Positions 26,701 through 30,635 are shown, counted from the stretch's first letter. The stretch is 34,207 nt of DNA from Zooshikella harenae (GCF_018837975.1 NZ_JAGSOY010000050.1:1-34207); one strand, 5' to 3'. Notes: generated from the letters alone by a model not told the origin. Program-made: numbers and translations.

Positions 26701-27797
26701 TTGTTCCTGAGGCTATAACGCAGGAAAACACCATCAGTTCTGATAAAGCGCTTAATGAGCAAGTCAGCGATATTTGCTGCCATGTGCTTGGGCTTGAGAC
26801 AGTAAATCCTGATGCAGATTTCTTTGAGCTTGGAGGTGATTCGCTCACGGCTGTTCAATACAGTTCCAGGGTGACAAATCAGTTTGGTGTCACCATTGAG
26901 TTTATGCAGTTGCCAAGATTGACTGTTAATGCCATTGCTACTGCGCTTAATGCTGCTATGCAAAAAGATCAGTCAGAAGAACAGGATACAATTGTCTTAT
27001 TGCAAAAAGGGAAGCCGTCCCATCCCCCGATCATACTCATTCACCCTATTGGTGGAGATATTTATTTTTATTGGGATCTCGCAAAAGCTTTACCTGAAGA
27101 CTATCCCGTATACGCCATCCGTTCTCCAATGCTCACCAGTGATGTTCACTTTAGTCGTTTGGAAGACATGGCAGAAAGTTATCTGCAAGGGGTTATCTCT
27201 TGCGTTGGGAAAAAACAAACACCGATATTTGCAGGCTCTTCTTTTGGTGGCATTGTCGCTTACGAAATGGCTCAGCAGTATAAGCATGGGTATGGCGTCA
27301 ATGCACCTGTCATAATGGTAGATAGTCCATGTTACGGGAATTTACCTGATGGCATGTCTGGCGCTGAAATTCTTGATTATTTGTTGACCTTTGGTATGGC
27401 AGAAATCAATGTGGATAATGCCGTATATGCAGCATTTGAGACCTTGGAAGATAAGGTTGAGTACCTGGGAAAAATAAGCCAAGGTACAGCCTATGAATCC
27501 ATTCTCTCCGCAGCGTTTTTACCGCGTTATTTGAGTGTTTGGGAATGTAATAATGGATTAATGCAAAAATACCAACCATCAAAATCGGTAAGTGATATTT
27601 TATTTTTCGCGCATACTGACGTTATTCCGAGTTTTCCTGCGCATCAAGATCGCTTTTGGAAAAAACTTGGCCACACGTCCTTTAAGGTGATACCTGTTGC
27701 TGGAAATCATTTAACGATGAATGGACCGAAAAACTCTGCTTTTCTCGCTGAGAGTATCGCGGATTGGTATGAAAGTGAGATATGCCATGTGGTTTGA
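11700..27797 (+). CDS. NRPS-PKS: TubC-dock-C-A(Ser)-PCP-E-Cy-A(Cys)-PCP-E-C-A(Gly?)-PCP-KS-AT-ACP-TE
   Basis: The 5365-aa megasynthase starts at a GTG that shares one base with the upstream TAG; GGAG at 11689-11692 is its ribosome site. Residues 1-55 are a TubC-type docking domain. C1 has HHMLSDA (202-208). The first A domain (about 515-1030) reads DVWHFSLIDK, a serine code. PCP S1075. E1 has HHLIMDSVSW (1259). Cy has DLILLD (1710-1715). The second A (about 2035-2535) reads DLYNMSLIWK, cysteine, with no oxidase insert, so the ring stays thiazoline. PCP S2581. E2 has HHLIIDTVSQ (2777). C2 has HHAILDG (3216). The third A reads DIAQLVVIWK, not a textbook code; glycine is inferred from the pathway. 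PCP S4067. KS has C4296, H4432 and H4471. AT has GHSLG (S4738) and AFHS (H4838), malonyl-type. There is no KR, DH or ER. ACP S5048. TE has GSSFGG (S5181). The final unit would be a Gly-malonyl beta-keto chain that the TE can release as a pyrrolinone when the amide nitrogen attacks the thioester. Matches the AlmB/Alb5-type enzyme as I recall it. Confidence 0.93.
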   Translation: MTIISLLNDLKCQHIFLWVNEAGELNYSFDKNRGFPDAIKQQVIAHKAVLIELLNANKIHNEEQAKASPFLSLPRASWPAKLDSIQQGMYLQGQIDSLPYTYTIPLFIAFNELDAQRMQQAIQLFLKKHPLFCQSVADNLQRAFLPASLFQCPVREISSSELQQHKDSLAKTVFPLEEGQFTCFELLYLADKNTWMLACIHHHMLSDAYSVPVIADELAAAYENPQRFAATLKQPTYLDYSAYQQAQALGGAETQFKDRLIAQLNEAEVPQLRQCYSATGSNAATHLTATLTEEEYQYLTDLCGKHGLTLYPILFTHFIHSIAVYTGQNESFPVGMTLANRPEAFQAAIGPFINTLPVVPALNRKESVLANAKTLHHTVIQYQQMNNLNIEQLVEGIQGGAPRLAELVQVLFTLHNFDEYSAQTQNTEYQIQPYADLAEKFGISLIAGVQSSCLSFTLTYAAEKYEQAQIEAIFNSFVDSLKQHDEGVWLSPLSQLLPISNRVEHQLLQLWNDTRCDFSDQTHVAAILEQQVEQTPHHLAVADARQRLTYQQLNERANQLAHYLIAQGVVQGDLVALSLERSVDTVISIWAVLKIGAAYIPLEPGFPQDRVEYILSDSQAAVILAHSKHAESLVDYKERLLLLDTPETRHLLADQQTQNLSVAVNPNDLAYVIYTSGTTGKPKGVMCEHRGLINRIEWMQKNYPLAADDRVLQKTPYVFDVSVWELLWANWYGAAIIMADPDGHKDADYLIELIEREKISTLHFVPSMLSAFTQTLGARPNALAHLASLKYMFCSGEALHLSQVKDIKALLPDVQLHNLYGPTEASIDVLFFDCNDPALSKVLVGKPIDNIQALVLDENLRLLPPGAVGELHLAGVGLARGYLNNPALTAEKFVENPYQSTEDKQLGINGRLYKTGDLVYQQPDGSVVYLGRNDFQVKIRGFRIELGDITTNLELHPLVSQAAVTVVKDAQPRLVGYIVAADECSDEILKSHLLAALPEYMVPESFVRLDALPVTVNGKLNVKALPIPERTLKDNVVAPKNELEASVRDIVAALLGLEPQQLGCSSNLYQLGLDSIMAIRLVSQLRQASMLELSVKDVFALKTISALCQLAGKERSSITYQVEEGVLSGEVPLLPIQCWFFTRQFNQPEHWNQAFCIDVPLLEQNALQHAVSELVKHHDALRLHYTDTPEGQYPRQFYGEQQPVNVIQMNLAERTDAQALSELMTSWQSSFDLTSGPLFQFVYIEGLKPDRGLLFCAFHHLIMDSVSWGIIVHDLQVLYQGKKLPQKGSSYRQWTQCIEQYPHQHPEELGYWQALMEDYRVPQGFLSNKQPFTSSQIKLPQSLTQSLLGECHKAFNTQINDVLIAAADTALTEVLAGEVTHISLEGHGREVIAEVIDSPLDIERTVGWFTSLSPYKLQSCQNLQTTLIGCKEQLRAMPGNGVGYGAWAQSSDLPIPSVCFNYLGQLDTLVQPTSEHTEQWHLVVTETGQTIGHPEDWPFSITIFGFVVDGQLHIEVKSCLTEAVSQKLLDCYQKALVALVELCANQQTTEYSASDFKFISGEADLAQLPLSAKGESSQDFAMTEIQKAYLLGRMGQYEIGNVANHIYNEYVYSSLDINRLENAINELITQCPVLRTVFDENTMRQRYLPTSEVGHYCVHTNYFDVNKSDATLADVRHRLSHAVYDVSCFPLFTFEVSLFKDCYVLHVSIDLILLDVQSRLMMYSLLDRLYRGEDITASLPKVNFKDYQDYVVHLPNSVWYEKDKAYWAEKLQTLPLRPNLPLKQEPMNVTQPTFSEHTLYLEPEIWQQFKKKAQDYQVSYSSVLLALYGYLIARFSGNDEFLITLTLFNRYPVCERVDEILGDFTSTNLFHFKDAGSQLLETITRTHDRMWDDVNHALYNGIQVQRELVKQHQLDANAATSPIVFTGVIGQQTDRWEKRSFLIESELREQRYWCAQTSQAWIDLQAVESGDRFMSKWLYVDQLFEPDFIPHLNRCYCELITHLATQEWSRSVPRGYLPPEDERCIALINSANQPVSEETLVSLFESQAREGHRIAVYDERLGQSYTYAQLQQDSECLASHCLAMEGELIAVLAEKGYAQLCACLAIMKAGKGYLPLHVDWPEERMNGVLAQAEADHLLITELQAQRDFKLMQSISSLCIETALVDESCCAKVSLPEVKPDDVAYVIFTSGSTGKPKGVTISHRGAVNTIIAVNEQYNVTADDALFALSELSFDLSVYDLFGALAVGAKVVFPDQQHVKTPDGWLPLIQQEKVSIWNTVPQLAGLLEEATSATNTPLPSLRLFMMSGDWIPLNLLDRLACTFPAAKQLSLGGATEGSIWSIWYPIESRQSDWASVPYGKAMPNQTMSVLDNQLQPCPVGVTGEIYIGGLGVALSYWKNEALTRERFIEHPDLGRIYKTGDLGRVESDGNIIFQGRNDFQVKVRGHRIELGEIEAVITQFEGVEQSLVLTQPVDGENSAVNLVGYYVTKVQVDELALRQALASRLPEYMVPPFLIALDSLPLTANGKLDRAALPVPNTHTSNQHCQPSNTIEAKLCQLWAGVLNISQQRLGIHDDIFSLGCDSVMAIQMVGRLRREMQVELGLRELFTYRSVATLAEFVSDKLQNSNADVAEPQTEQPSLTGEVSLLPIQQWFFSNEWTVASHWNQTAMLVTPPLSFSRLEQAVSQVVAHHDAFALRFTVNDGGDWAQHYQPDSAKPACHRVDIRELSVKEHEPGFDACLKEALADLHSQFDLANGPLSVFAYLDGFSDGQGRLFMAWHHLIIDTVSQSVLIEDLYQAYLRQPLGSKSSSYRQWSELVNSLSVTDEEMSFWQSQLPGPEAALLAASKGRESTEYRLQLSSDTTDSLLERTRPLGMQPQDCLALTLSRFLQQYTGQQSHSLWLEGHGRQHEHETLDVSRTIGWFTSRYPVRLTTKTNSREQLIDTKNQLRRCAEKGLSYGAAFSMPCTSLDGVSLNYLGRIESTESSPWQLALAYSELSSHSKNPSLHLLEVVSWLANGQLQLLVKSNLRDITAQNVAEALSAQLDMLLAELGDEQRTWLTESDVNFVVSQNYLDQLQKHQEVEQVFRANSLQQGMIHHSLAYGDQDASYRIAVRWDYHAQVEPQLFHQAWQLLQKQLACLRSRFDWRGEIVQVVDREMGFPWAYHDFSDMNASDREQALAKLQQEDRRGNYDLSTGGLFRVCLVKLDQHHYCCLFNVHHAILDGWSSPILMAHLHDTYDALQKDAPLPLVSDAFSAVQSYIQQHQNADKDYWSEYLSDVDEAMPLSSLLHPEVSPAEYRQQRQVKSLQRLSLKLSNTELSSLSGLAQKYGITVNSVFLFAWHKLLSLYSGAVQTVVGTVIAGRMLPVAGIEHAVGMFLNTLPIKHQHDTGTSILEQISALQDAVGEANSRSLVSLADLQQGGSRLFDSLYVFENYPDPSLQNDLDRLHHQFVSREEHRDYPLALQVEEQADAINIYLDFATEWFSPTKMQQALNVLQQIVTQVLADPDEQQLQFAPSIMTGEKLQNMAPAIPTRNLAAAIAHYACHQPDAPALCHSGEVLGYLQLHQQVLAAAYCLQSEYAISPGQRVALLMLRDALALTVILAIGRLGATYVPLSYDYPAERIEYILQDCQADCLVTDGLHDQLLPNVSIPTLVLDSAKQALLNVPANLAEAEIKPQDTAYILYTSGTTGQPKGVALSNSAFMATLHGLWQAHFPNKTGLNTFSMTNMVFDIFGAEFGLPLLSGGTLTLGDYRESPINCQSLDFIQTTPSMLEFTLPSFEQTTKCTLLVGGEALSHHLAQRAFAKFSRVINVYGPTETCIWSTSKTYLAGQDTGVISIGRPLPGESCTVLGLQGEPLPSGACGELYIGGTGVAQGYVNKPELNESRFISLPFADGTWYRTGDTVRQLDDGSLLFMGRQDGQIKVMGHRIERADIEQAMLAHPQIQQVTVQLVNSSVGSSNVQVLVGYYVSSAADMNSLTLAQWLKQKLPDYMVPEQFIALEALPMSVNGKLNSKALPAPVFDSPVTDDEAFKAESEPLVQVLQSVWCQLLQRQSVGLQDKFFELGGNSILLTRMHGLLPVDVQSTVSLIDLFKLPTIASIVHYVEQQASTAKPAVVKPKAQSIAHTDIAIIGMSGRFPQSETLAEFWEHLKAGKELVSCYSVEELQGLVPESQLSNPNYVLAQSKLEGIECFDAGFFGLTAKEAMMMDPQHRVFLECVWHAFENANYDPLTITNDVGVYASVGNNHYESDYVLPSMKHADLVDHYQVMISNQSHFLATRVAYTLNLTGPAMTVQTACSSSLVAVHQACRAIQAGDCQMAIAGGISLGQLEKQGYLYQPGMIFSADGHCRPFDCESSGTIEGQGVGVVLLKPLAQALEHGDSVIAVIKGSAINNDGNHKAGFTAPSEDRQAAVIRQAMANAQVSADDVSYIEAHGTGTKLGDPIEIAGLSQALSGRTSKQPCAIGALKSNLGHLDVAAGIAGLIKVALCLQHKTLVPTVHFQQENAELKLATRGFKVQQTTEEWTQDQGSELRTAGVSAFGIGGTNAHVILQEAPETNTSLQEGVTGRPLLFCLSAPDEEGLHRQSAAMAAFVHGAQTEQLVRAGYTLMHSRSRFDCQRVVMGNNSKELAEALVAQPQIIHKPDRAPSVVFMFPGQGAQYKGMTQWLFDNEPAFRFWVEQCLDIAAPMLGNEVSREDLLAASERINDTAITHPALFICEFALAKWLMDKGVSPAAMIGHSLGEYVAACCAGVLSLTDALSLVIKRGQLLASLPQGRMVSVRCTYEEIRPFVETHQLDIAAINEAQSCVISGAPDKVAALEAVLNQQGITYRSVKVSRAFHSAMLDPILDNFAQLVASVQLNPPVLPYISNLSGDWIKPEQTCSVAYWVEHLRQTVMFEAGLSTLFNNKQFSDMVLVEVGPGTILSVLAKRHQGRRPTHHVIQGLAERSPYQHLMSMIGQLFCLSVPVDLQKFWQLSPENRIKLPGYAFARDHYWIGENKAKTVVPEAITQENTISSDKALNEQVSDICCHVLGLETVNPDADFFELGGDSLTAVQYSSRVTNQFGVTIEFMQLPRLTVNAIATALNAAMQKDQSEEQDTIVLLQKGKPSHPPIILIHPIGGDIYFYWDLAKALPEDYPVYAIRSPMLTSDVHFSRLEDMAESYLQGVISCVGKKQTPIFAGSSFGGIVAYEMAQQYKHGYGVNAPVIMVDSPCYGNLPDGMSGAEILDYLLTFGMAEINVDNAVYAAFETLEDKVEYLGKISQGTAYESILSAAFLPRYLSVWECNNGLMQKYQPSKSVSDILFFAHTDVIPSFPAHQDRFWKKLGHTSFKVIPVAGNHLTMNGPKNSAFLAESIADWYESEICHVV

Positions 27798-28518
27798 AAA
27801 AAAACGTAGTCATTGTACTGGGGAAAAAAATCATACGCTCTTGTTTTTTCCGTACTCAGGAGGAAGCTCAGATGTATTTGATGAGCTTTTGAGTCATATA
27901 CGAGAAGATATAGACTGTTATGTTTTTCAGCTCCCAGGAATGGGAAAAAGGCTGTTGGAACCGCTGAGAAATGATGTCGAAAATATTGTGAGTGAAGCAG
28001 TAAGTGAAATATATGATATTGTAAAAAAAAATAGTTTTTCATTATATGGACATAGCACGGGAGGCTTATTTGCTTTCCTCTTTGCGCAGTCTTTACTAAG
28101 CATGGGCTTACGTTCCAATAAAGTGTTTATTGCTGCAGAAGCTGCACCTCATATACCTGAGTTTTTGGAAGATCCTGCTTCATACAATGATGAAGAGATT
28201 TATCAAAGGTTAAAGGGGTACGGAAAACTAGACGATGAGTGTCTTCAAGACGATGATTTTAAAGAGTTCTATTATCCTATTATGAGAAATGAATTCTCGA
28301 TTAATTATAGGTTAAAGCACATGACACCCTGTGAAAAATCTGAGCATGAGCTAGTGCTTGTTCATGGCATGCAAGATAATCATGTCAGTTATGAGAATTT
28401 GCAAGCCTGGCAGGAGTATACCCATATTTTAGTGGATACCCATCAGGTAGACGGGGGGCACTTTTTTGAGGGTGATATCAATAAGTTGGTCGCAAAAATT
28501 GTTTCATCCAGTTTATGA
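27787..28518 (+). CDS. Type II thioesterase (editing)
   Basis: This alpha/beta hydrolase removes misprimed or stalled acyl groups from carrier proteins. The catalytic triad can be seen as the nucleophile serine in YGHSTGG, an aspartate in HGMQDNHVS and the histidine in GGHFFEGD. The lid segment DDEEIYQRLKGYGKLDDE is typical of the family. I chose the ATG at 27787, which gives 243 aa, close to the usual 240-250, and begins 19 residues before LFFPYSGGS. An in-frame ATG at 27769 is possible. One at 27721 would overlap the synthetase by 77 bp with no family support. The gene overlaps the NRPS-PKS by 11 bp, so it is translationally coupled and last in the operon. Function confident; start moderately so. 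Confidence 0.9.
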   Translation: MWFEKKRSHCTGEKNHTLLFFPYSGGSSDVFDELLSHIREDIDCYVFQLPGMGKRLLEPLRNDVENIVSEAVSEIYDIVKKNSFSLYGHSTGGLFAFLFAQSLLSMGLRSNKVFIAAEAAPHIPEFLEDPASYNDEEIYQRLKGYGKLDDECLQDDDFKEFYYPIMRNEFSINYRLKHMTPCEKSEHELVLVHGMQDNHVSYENLQAWQEYTHILVDTHQVDGGHFFEGDINKLVAKIVSSSL

Positions 28519-28534
28519 TTTTTTGCTCTTTAAA

Positions 28535-28555
28535 TTTTTATATGAGACTGCCTTA
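28535..28555. repeat. Degenerate ISAs1-like end, copy 3, at the downstream edge of the cluster
   Basis: TTTTTATATGAGACTGCC followed by TTA matches the IS end at 350-370 at 17 of 21 positions, with the same orientation, and begins 17 bp past the thioesterase stop. Together with copy 2 it brackets the whole biosynthetic cluster. No transposase is near it, so it could be a solo remnant or a coincidence in AT-rich DNA. Confidence 0.4.
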
Positions 28556-28581
28556 GAGGATATCAAGCACAAGGTTAAAAG

Positions 28582-28610
28582 TTGATTATACGGATAAGGT
28601 CTTATATATT
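28582..28610 (+). promoter_or_regulatory. Candidate promoter for the ABC-F gene and its leader
   Basis: TTGATT (28582-28587), a 17-bp spacer and TATATT (28605-28610) make a good sigma-70-like pair. Transcription would start near 28617, giving a leader of about 320 nt before the ABC-F ATG at 28936, unusually long and full of secondary structure. Confidence 0.5.
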
Positions 28611-28638
28611 GACCATACAGCATTATATGGTTTACGAA

Positions 28639-28701
28639 ATGAAATTAATAAGAAGGCAAAGCTCTGTGCAGATACACGATGAAGTGTTGCTCAGAGCCTA
28701 A
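28639..28701 (+). CDS. Possible 20-codon leader peptide (speculative)
   Basis: An ATG at 28639 opens a 20-codon frame, MKLIRRQSSVQIHDEVLLRA, ending in TAA. An in-frame ATG at 28627 would add four codons. The frame covers the first leader hairpin, whose 3' arm lies over its last codons, as expected if a ribosome stalled in it were to change RNA folding. There is no good ribosome-binding site, so it may be a chance frame. Confidence 0.2.
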   Translation: MKLIRRQSSVQIHDEVLLRA

Positions 28702-28801
28702 ATAACGAAATCTTCATCAGACATACTCTCAGCGAAGCGTAATATACCCATAACAAAGGGTATACAAGGATACGTAATTTATCGTAGGGACTTTATTGTC
28801 T

Positions 28802-28939
28802 GTGAAAAATTGTAAAAGGCCGGTGATGACACCTCATCACCGGCCTTTTTTATATCCAGTAGTTAGATATAAATTAAATTGCAAAATCCTTGGGCCGGTA
28901 CTTAGTTACCGGCTTTTTTTATGGTTTAAAAAAATATGA
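28802..28939 (+). CDS. Possible 45-aa leader ORF crossing both terminators, ATGA overlap with the ABC-F gene (speculative)
   Basis: A frame from GTG at 28802 (or TTG at 28796) runs through both terminator hairpins without a stop. It ends in a TGA at 28937-28939 that overlaps the ABC-F ATG as ATGA. AGGGA at 28786-28790 could serve as its ribosome site, better placed for the TTG. A ribosome moving through this frame would melt both hairpins and deliver itself to the ABC-F start, which has no Shine-Dalgarno sequence of its own. The peptide is basic and has no known motif. An open frame of this length can arise by chance, so confidence is low. Confidence 0.3.
   Translation: MKNCKRPVMTPHHRPFLYPVVRYKLNCKILGPVLSYRLFLWFKKI
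28814..28851 (+). terminator. Strong intrinsic terminator upstream of the ABC-F gene (T1)
   Basis: A perfect 16-bp stem (28814-28829 with 28834-28849), including the GC-rich core GGCCGGTGATGA, closes a 4-nt loop and is followed by a T-run to 28851. It could end transcripts of the biosynthetic operon about 300 nt past its last gene, but it lies downstream of the candidate ABC-F promoter and so may also act as an attenuator. Confidence 0.9.
28894..28920 (+). terminator. Second intrinsic terminator, 15 bp before the ABC-F start (T2)
   Basis: GCCGGTA (28894-28900) pairs with TACCGGC (28907-28913) around a 6-nt loop, followed by seven Ts (28914-28920). Its position 15 bp before the start codon leaves no room for a separate promoter after it, so expression of the next gene must pass through it. 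Its arms can also pair with those of T1. Confidence 0.85.
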
Positions 28940-30477
28940 GCTTACTAATAGTAAAAGACCTGACATACCAAATTGCAGAAAAACGTCTTTATCAACAGGC
29001 TAATTTTTCTCTGCACCATGGGGAACATCTTGGTGTAACGGGAGAGAATGGGGTAGGGAAAAGTACTTTACTTAAATTGCTGCGTTCTGAGCTTTTACCT
29101 GATCAAGGTGAAATCCTTTGGCAACCAGACATTATGATTGGCTATCTGGATCAGCACACTACCTTTGATCCTGAGTTAACCATATTTCAATTTCTATCAA
29201 GCGCCTTTGAGACATTATTTGAAGCAGAAAAAAATTTGAATAACCTTTATACACAGATGGCTACAGATACATCCCCTGCAGTGCTTAACCGTGCTGCTGA
29301 GTTGCAGTCTTTACTGGAAAAAGAGCAGTTTTATAGTTTGAATTATCGTATTGAGCAAATTGCCGCTGGTTTAGGAATTGATGTTTTGGGGATGGCCAGC
29401 AAGATGGGTAGTTTGAGTGGAGGACAGTGCCATAAAGTAATGCTAGCAAAGTTATTACTTCAGCAACCTGAGGTTTTGCTGTTAGATGAACCCACGAACT
29501 TTTTGGATACTGCGCATGTAGAGTGGTTAGCTAACTTCTTGGCTAATTATGCTGGAGCTTTTTTAGTTGTTTCTCATGACATTAGCTTTTTGGACTCTAT
29601 TGCAAATGGAATCTGCGATATAGATTATCAACAAATTAAAAAATATAAAGGTCACTATTCCAAAGCAATGTCTCAGAAAGAGCAGGAGCGTCTTCAGTTG
29701 CAAAGCCAATATGATGCTCAGCAGCGCCAAATACAAAAACTGGAAAATTATATTGCAAAAAATGGTGCTGGTGTGAATGCAAAGATTGCAAATGGTCGAA
29801 AAAAACAGTTAGCTAAAATTGATAGAATTGAAATAAACAGGCAAAAACAAGCTTACTATTTTACTTTTAAACACTCTCCACTCAATGCACAGACTGTCAT
29901 TGTGAGTCGAAAATTAAGTATTGGTTATACCTACCCATTATTGCCAGATCTTAACTTATATATTCAGCGTGGCGAGAAGATTGCAGTGGCAGGTTTTAAT
30001 GGAGTGGGCAAATCTACGTTACTTAAGTCGTTAGTTGGCGAAATTCCACTGCTTTCCGGACAGCTTGAGATCACTAAATCAGTTAAATGGGGGTACTTTG
30101 CTCAAGAGTTATATTGGCCTTACCCTGAATCTACTCCAGTACAGGTGGTATGCTCCGCAAATACCACGCTTACCAATAAAACAGCTCGAAAATACCTGGC
30201 TGAGTTTAGAGTGGCAGGTAGTAAAGCAGTACAACCTATACATACACTAAGCGGTGGAGAACAAACCAAGGTGAAGCTGTGTTGCTTGGCGGTTGAAGAA
30301 ACCAATGCGCTGGTACTGGACGAACCGACAACACACCTGGATATAGAAATGAAACAAGCCTTGAAAGAAGCTCTGATTTGCTATCCGGGAACTGTTATTT
30401 TGGTTTCTCATGAACGGGAATTTATTCAAGGCTGGCCGGACCGAGTAATTGATATTTCTTGTAAAGCGCTGGTTTAG
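28936..30477 (+). CDS. ABC-F family ATPase, candidate ribosome-protection self-resistance factor
   Basis: The 513-aa cytoplasmic protein has two nucleotide-binding domains and no membrane segments, the mark of ABC-F proteins, which bind the ribosomal E site rather than transport. NBD1 has GENGVGKST (36-44), LSGGQ (160-164) and LLLDEPTNFLD (D184, E185). NBD2 has GFNGVGKST (353-361), LSGGE (438-442) and VLDEPTTHLD (D462, E463). Between them is a charged, probably coiled-coil linker (about 236-312) containing QRQIQKLENYIAKN, in the place of the P-site tRNA-interaction or antibiotic-resistance loop. The linker sequence reminds me most of Firmicutes YfmM-type proteins. The gene follows the cluster and has no visible Shine-Dalgarno, but its ATG overlaps a short upstream frame. 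Althiomycin blocks peptidyl transfer on the 50S subunit, so ribosome protection is plausible. A housekeeping translation factor is the alternative. Family confident; resistance role inferred. Confidence 0.9.
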   Translation: MSLLIVKDLTYQIAEKRLYQQANFSLHHGEHLGVTGENGVGKSTLLKLLRSELLPDQGEILWQPDIMIGYLDQHTTFDPELTIFQFLSSAFETLFEAEKNLNNLYTQMATDTSPAVLNRAAELQSLLEKEQFYSLNYRIEQIAAGLGIDVLGMASKMGSLSGGQCHKVMLAKLLLQQPEVLLLDEPTNFLDTAHVEWLANFLANYAGAFLVVSHDISFLDSIANGICDIDYQQIKKYKGHYSKAMSQKEQERLQLQSQYDAQQRQIQKLENYIAKNGAGVNAKIANGRKKQLAKIDRIEINRQKQAYYFTFKHSPLNAQTVIVSRKLSIGYTYPLLPDLNLYIQRGEKIAVAGFNGVGKSTLLKSLVGEIPLLSGQLEITKSVKWGYFAQELYWPYPESTPVQVVCSANTTLTNKTARKYLAEFRVAGSKAVQPIHTLSGGEQTKVKLCCLAVEETNALVLDEPTTHLDIEMKQALKEALICYPGTVILVSHEREFIQGWPDRVIDISCKALV

Positions 30478-30535
30478 CTGAGGTTGAAGAGTAAACAACA
30501 CGTTTTGTGCTTTGGACTGCTAGTATAAGAAAAAG

Positions 30536-30560
30536 CTGTTAGACAGGTTATGTCTAGCAG
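30536..30560. repeat. Small hairpin after the ABC-F gene
   Basis: CTGTTAGAC (30536-30544) pairs with GTCTAGCAG (30552-30560) with one wobble and a 7-nt loop. No T-run follows. It is a possible weak or rho-dependent end signal for the ABC-F transcript. Confidence 0.35.
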
Positions 30561-30606
30561 GCTAGAAGTTAATTAAGCAACGCTTTTATCTTTCGGCCTT
30601 TACCCA

Positions 30607-30635
30607 TTGGCATTAAGTGTTGAAGTCACTACAAT
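30607..30635 (+). promoter_or_regulatory. Promoter of gsk
   Basis: TTGGCA (30607-30612), a 17-bp spacer and TACAAT (30630-30635) form a near-consensus sigma-70 promoter. Transcription would start near 30642, about 23 nt before the chosen ATG. This supports separate expression of gsk from the cluster and also argues against the upstream TTG start, which would lie at the transcript end. Confidence 0.6.

Larger units (their letters stand above)
28617..28935 (+). promoter_or_regulatory. Structured 5' leader of the ABC-F gene, candidate antibiotic-responsive attenuator
   Basis: Between the promoter and the gene lie four dyads. GCTCTG/CAGAGC (28661-28666 with 28692-28697) has an inner ACAC/GTGT pair. 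TATACCC (28743-28749) pairs with GGGTATA (28758-28764). Then come two intrinsic terminators (28814-28851 and 28894-28920). The two terminators share complementary GGCCGGT and ACCGGC arms, so alternative pairings between them are possible. Two small reading frames lie in the leader. This organisation resembles the leaders of ABC-F and other resistance genes induced by ribosome-targeting antibiotics. The structures are seen in the sequence; the regulatory role is inference. Confidence 0.5.

Noticed and set aside
27721-27786. Upstream ATG as the start of the type II thioesterase
   Set aside because: It would overlap the synthetase by 77 bp and add 22 residues with no family support. The ATG at 27787 gives the normal family length, with an 11-bp overlap.
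1231-28518. Siderophore (pyochelin or yersiniabactin type) cluster
   Set aside because: Thiazoline modules are shared, but there is no salicylate or dihydroxybenzoate starter, no TonB receptor and no reductase. Serine, oxidase and terminal KS-AT modules fit althiomycin better.
28542-28556. Four-codon frame MRLP before the ABC-F leader, reminiscent of macrolide-stalling MRL peptides
   Set aside because: It has no ribosome site, lies upstream of the candidate promoter and is part of the IS-end-like repeat, so the resemblance is probably chance.
28936-30477. ABC exporter ATPase for the product
   Set aside because: The protein has two fused NBDs with an ABC-F linker and no membrane domain or partner permease nearby, so it is not a transporter.
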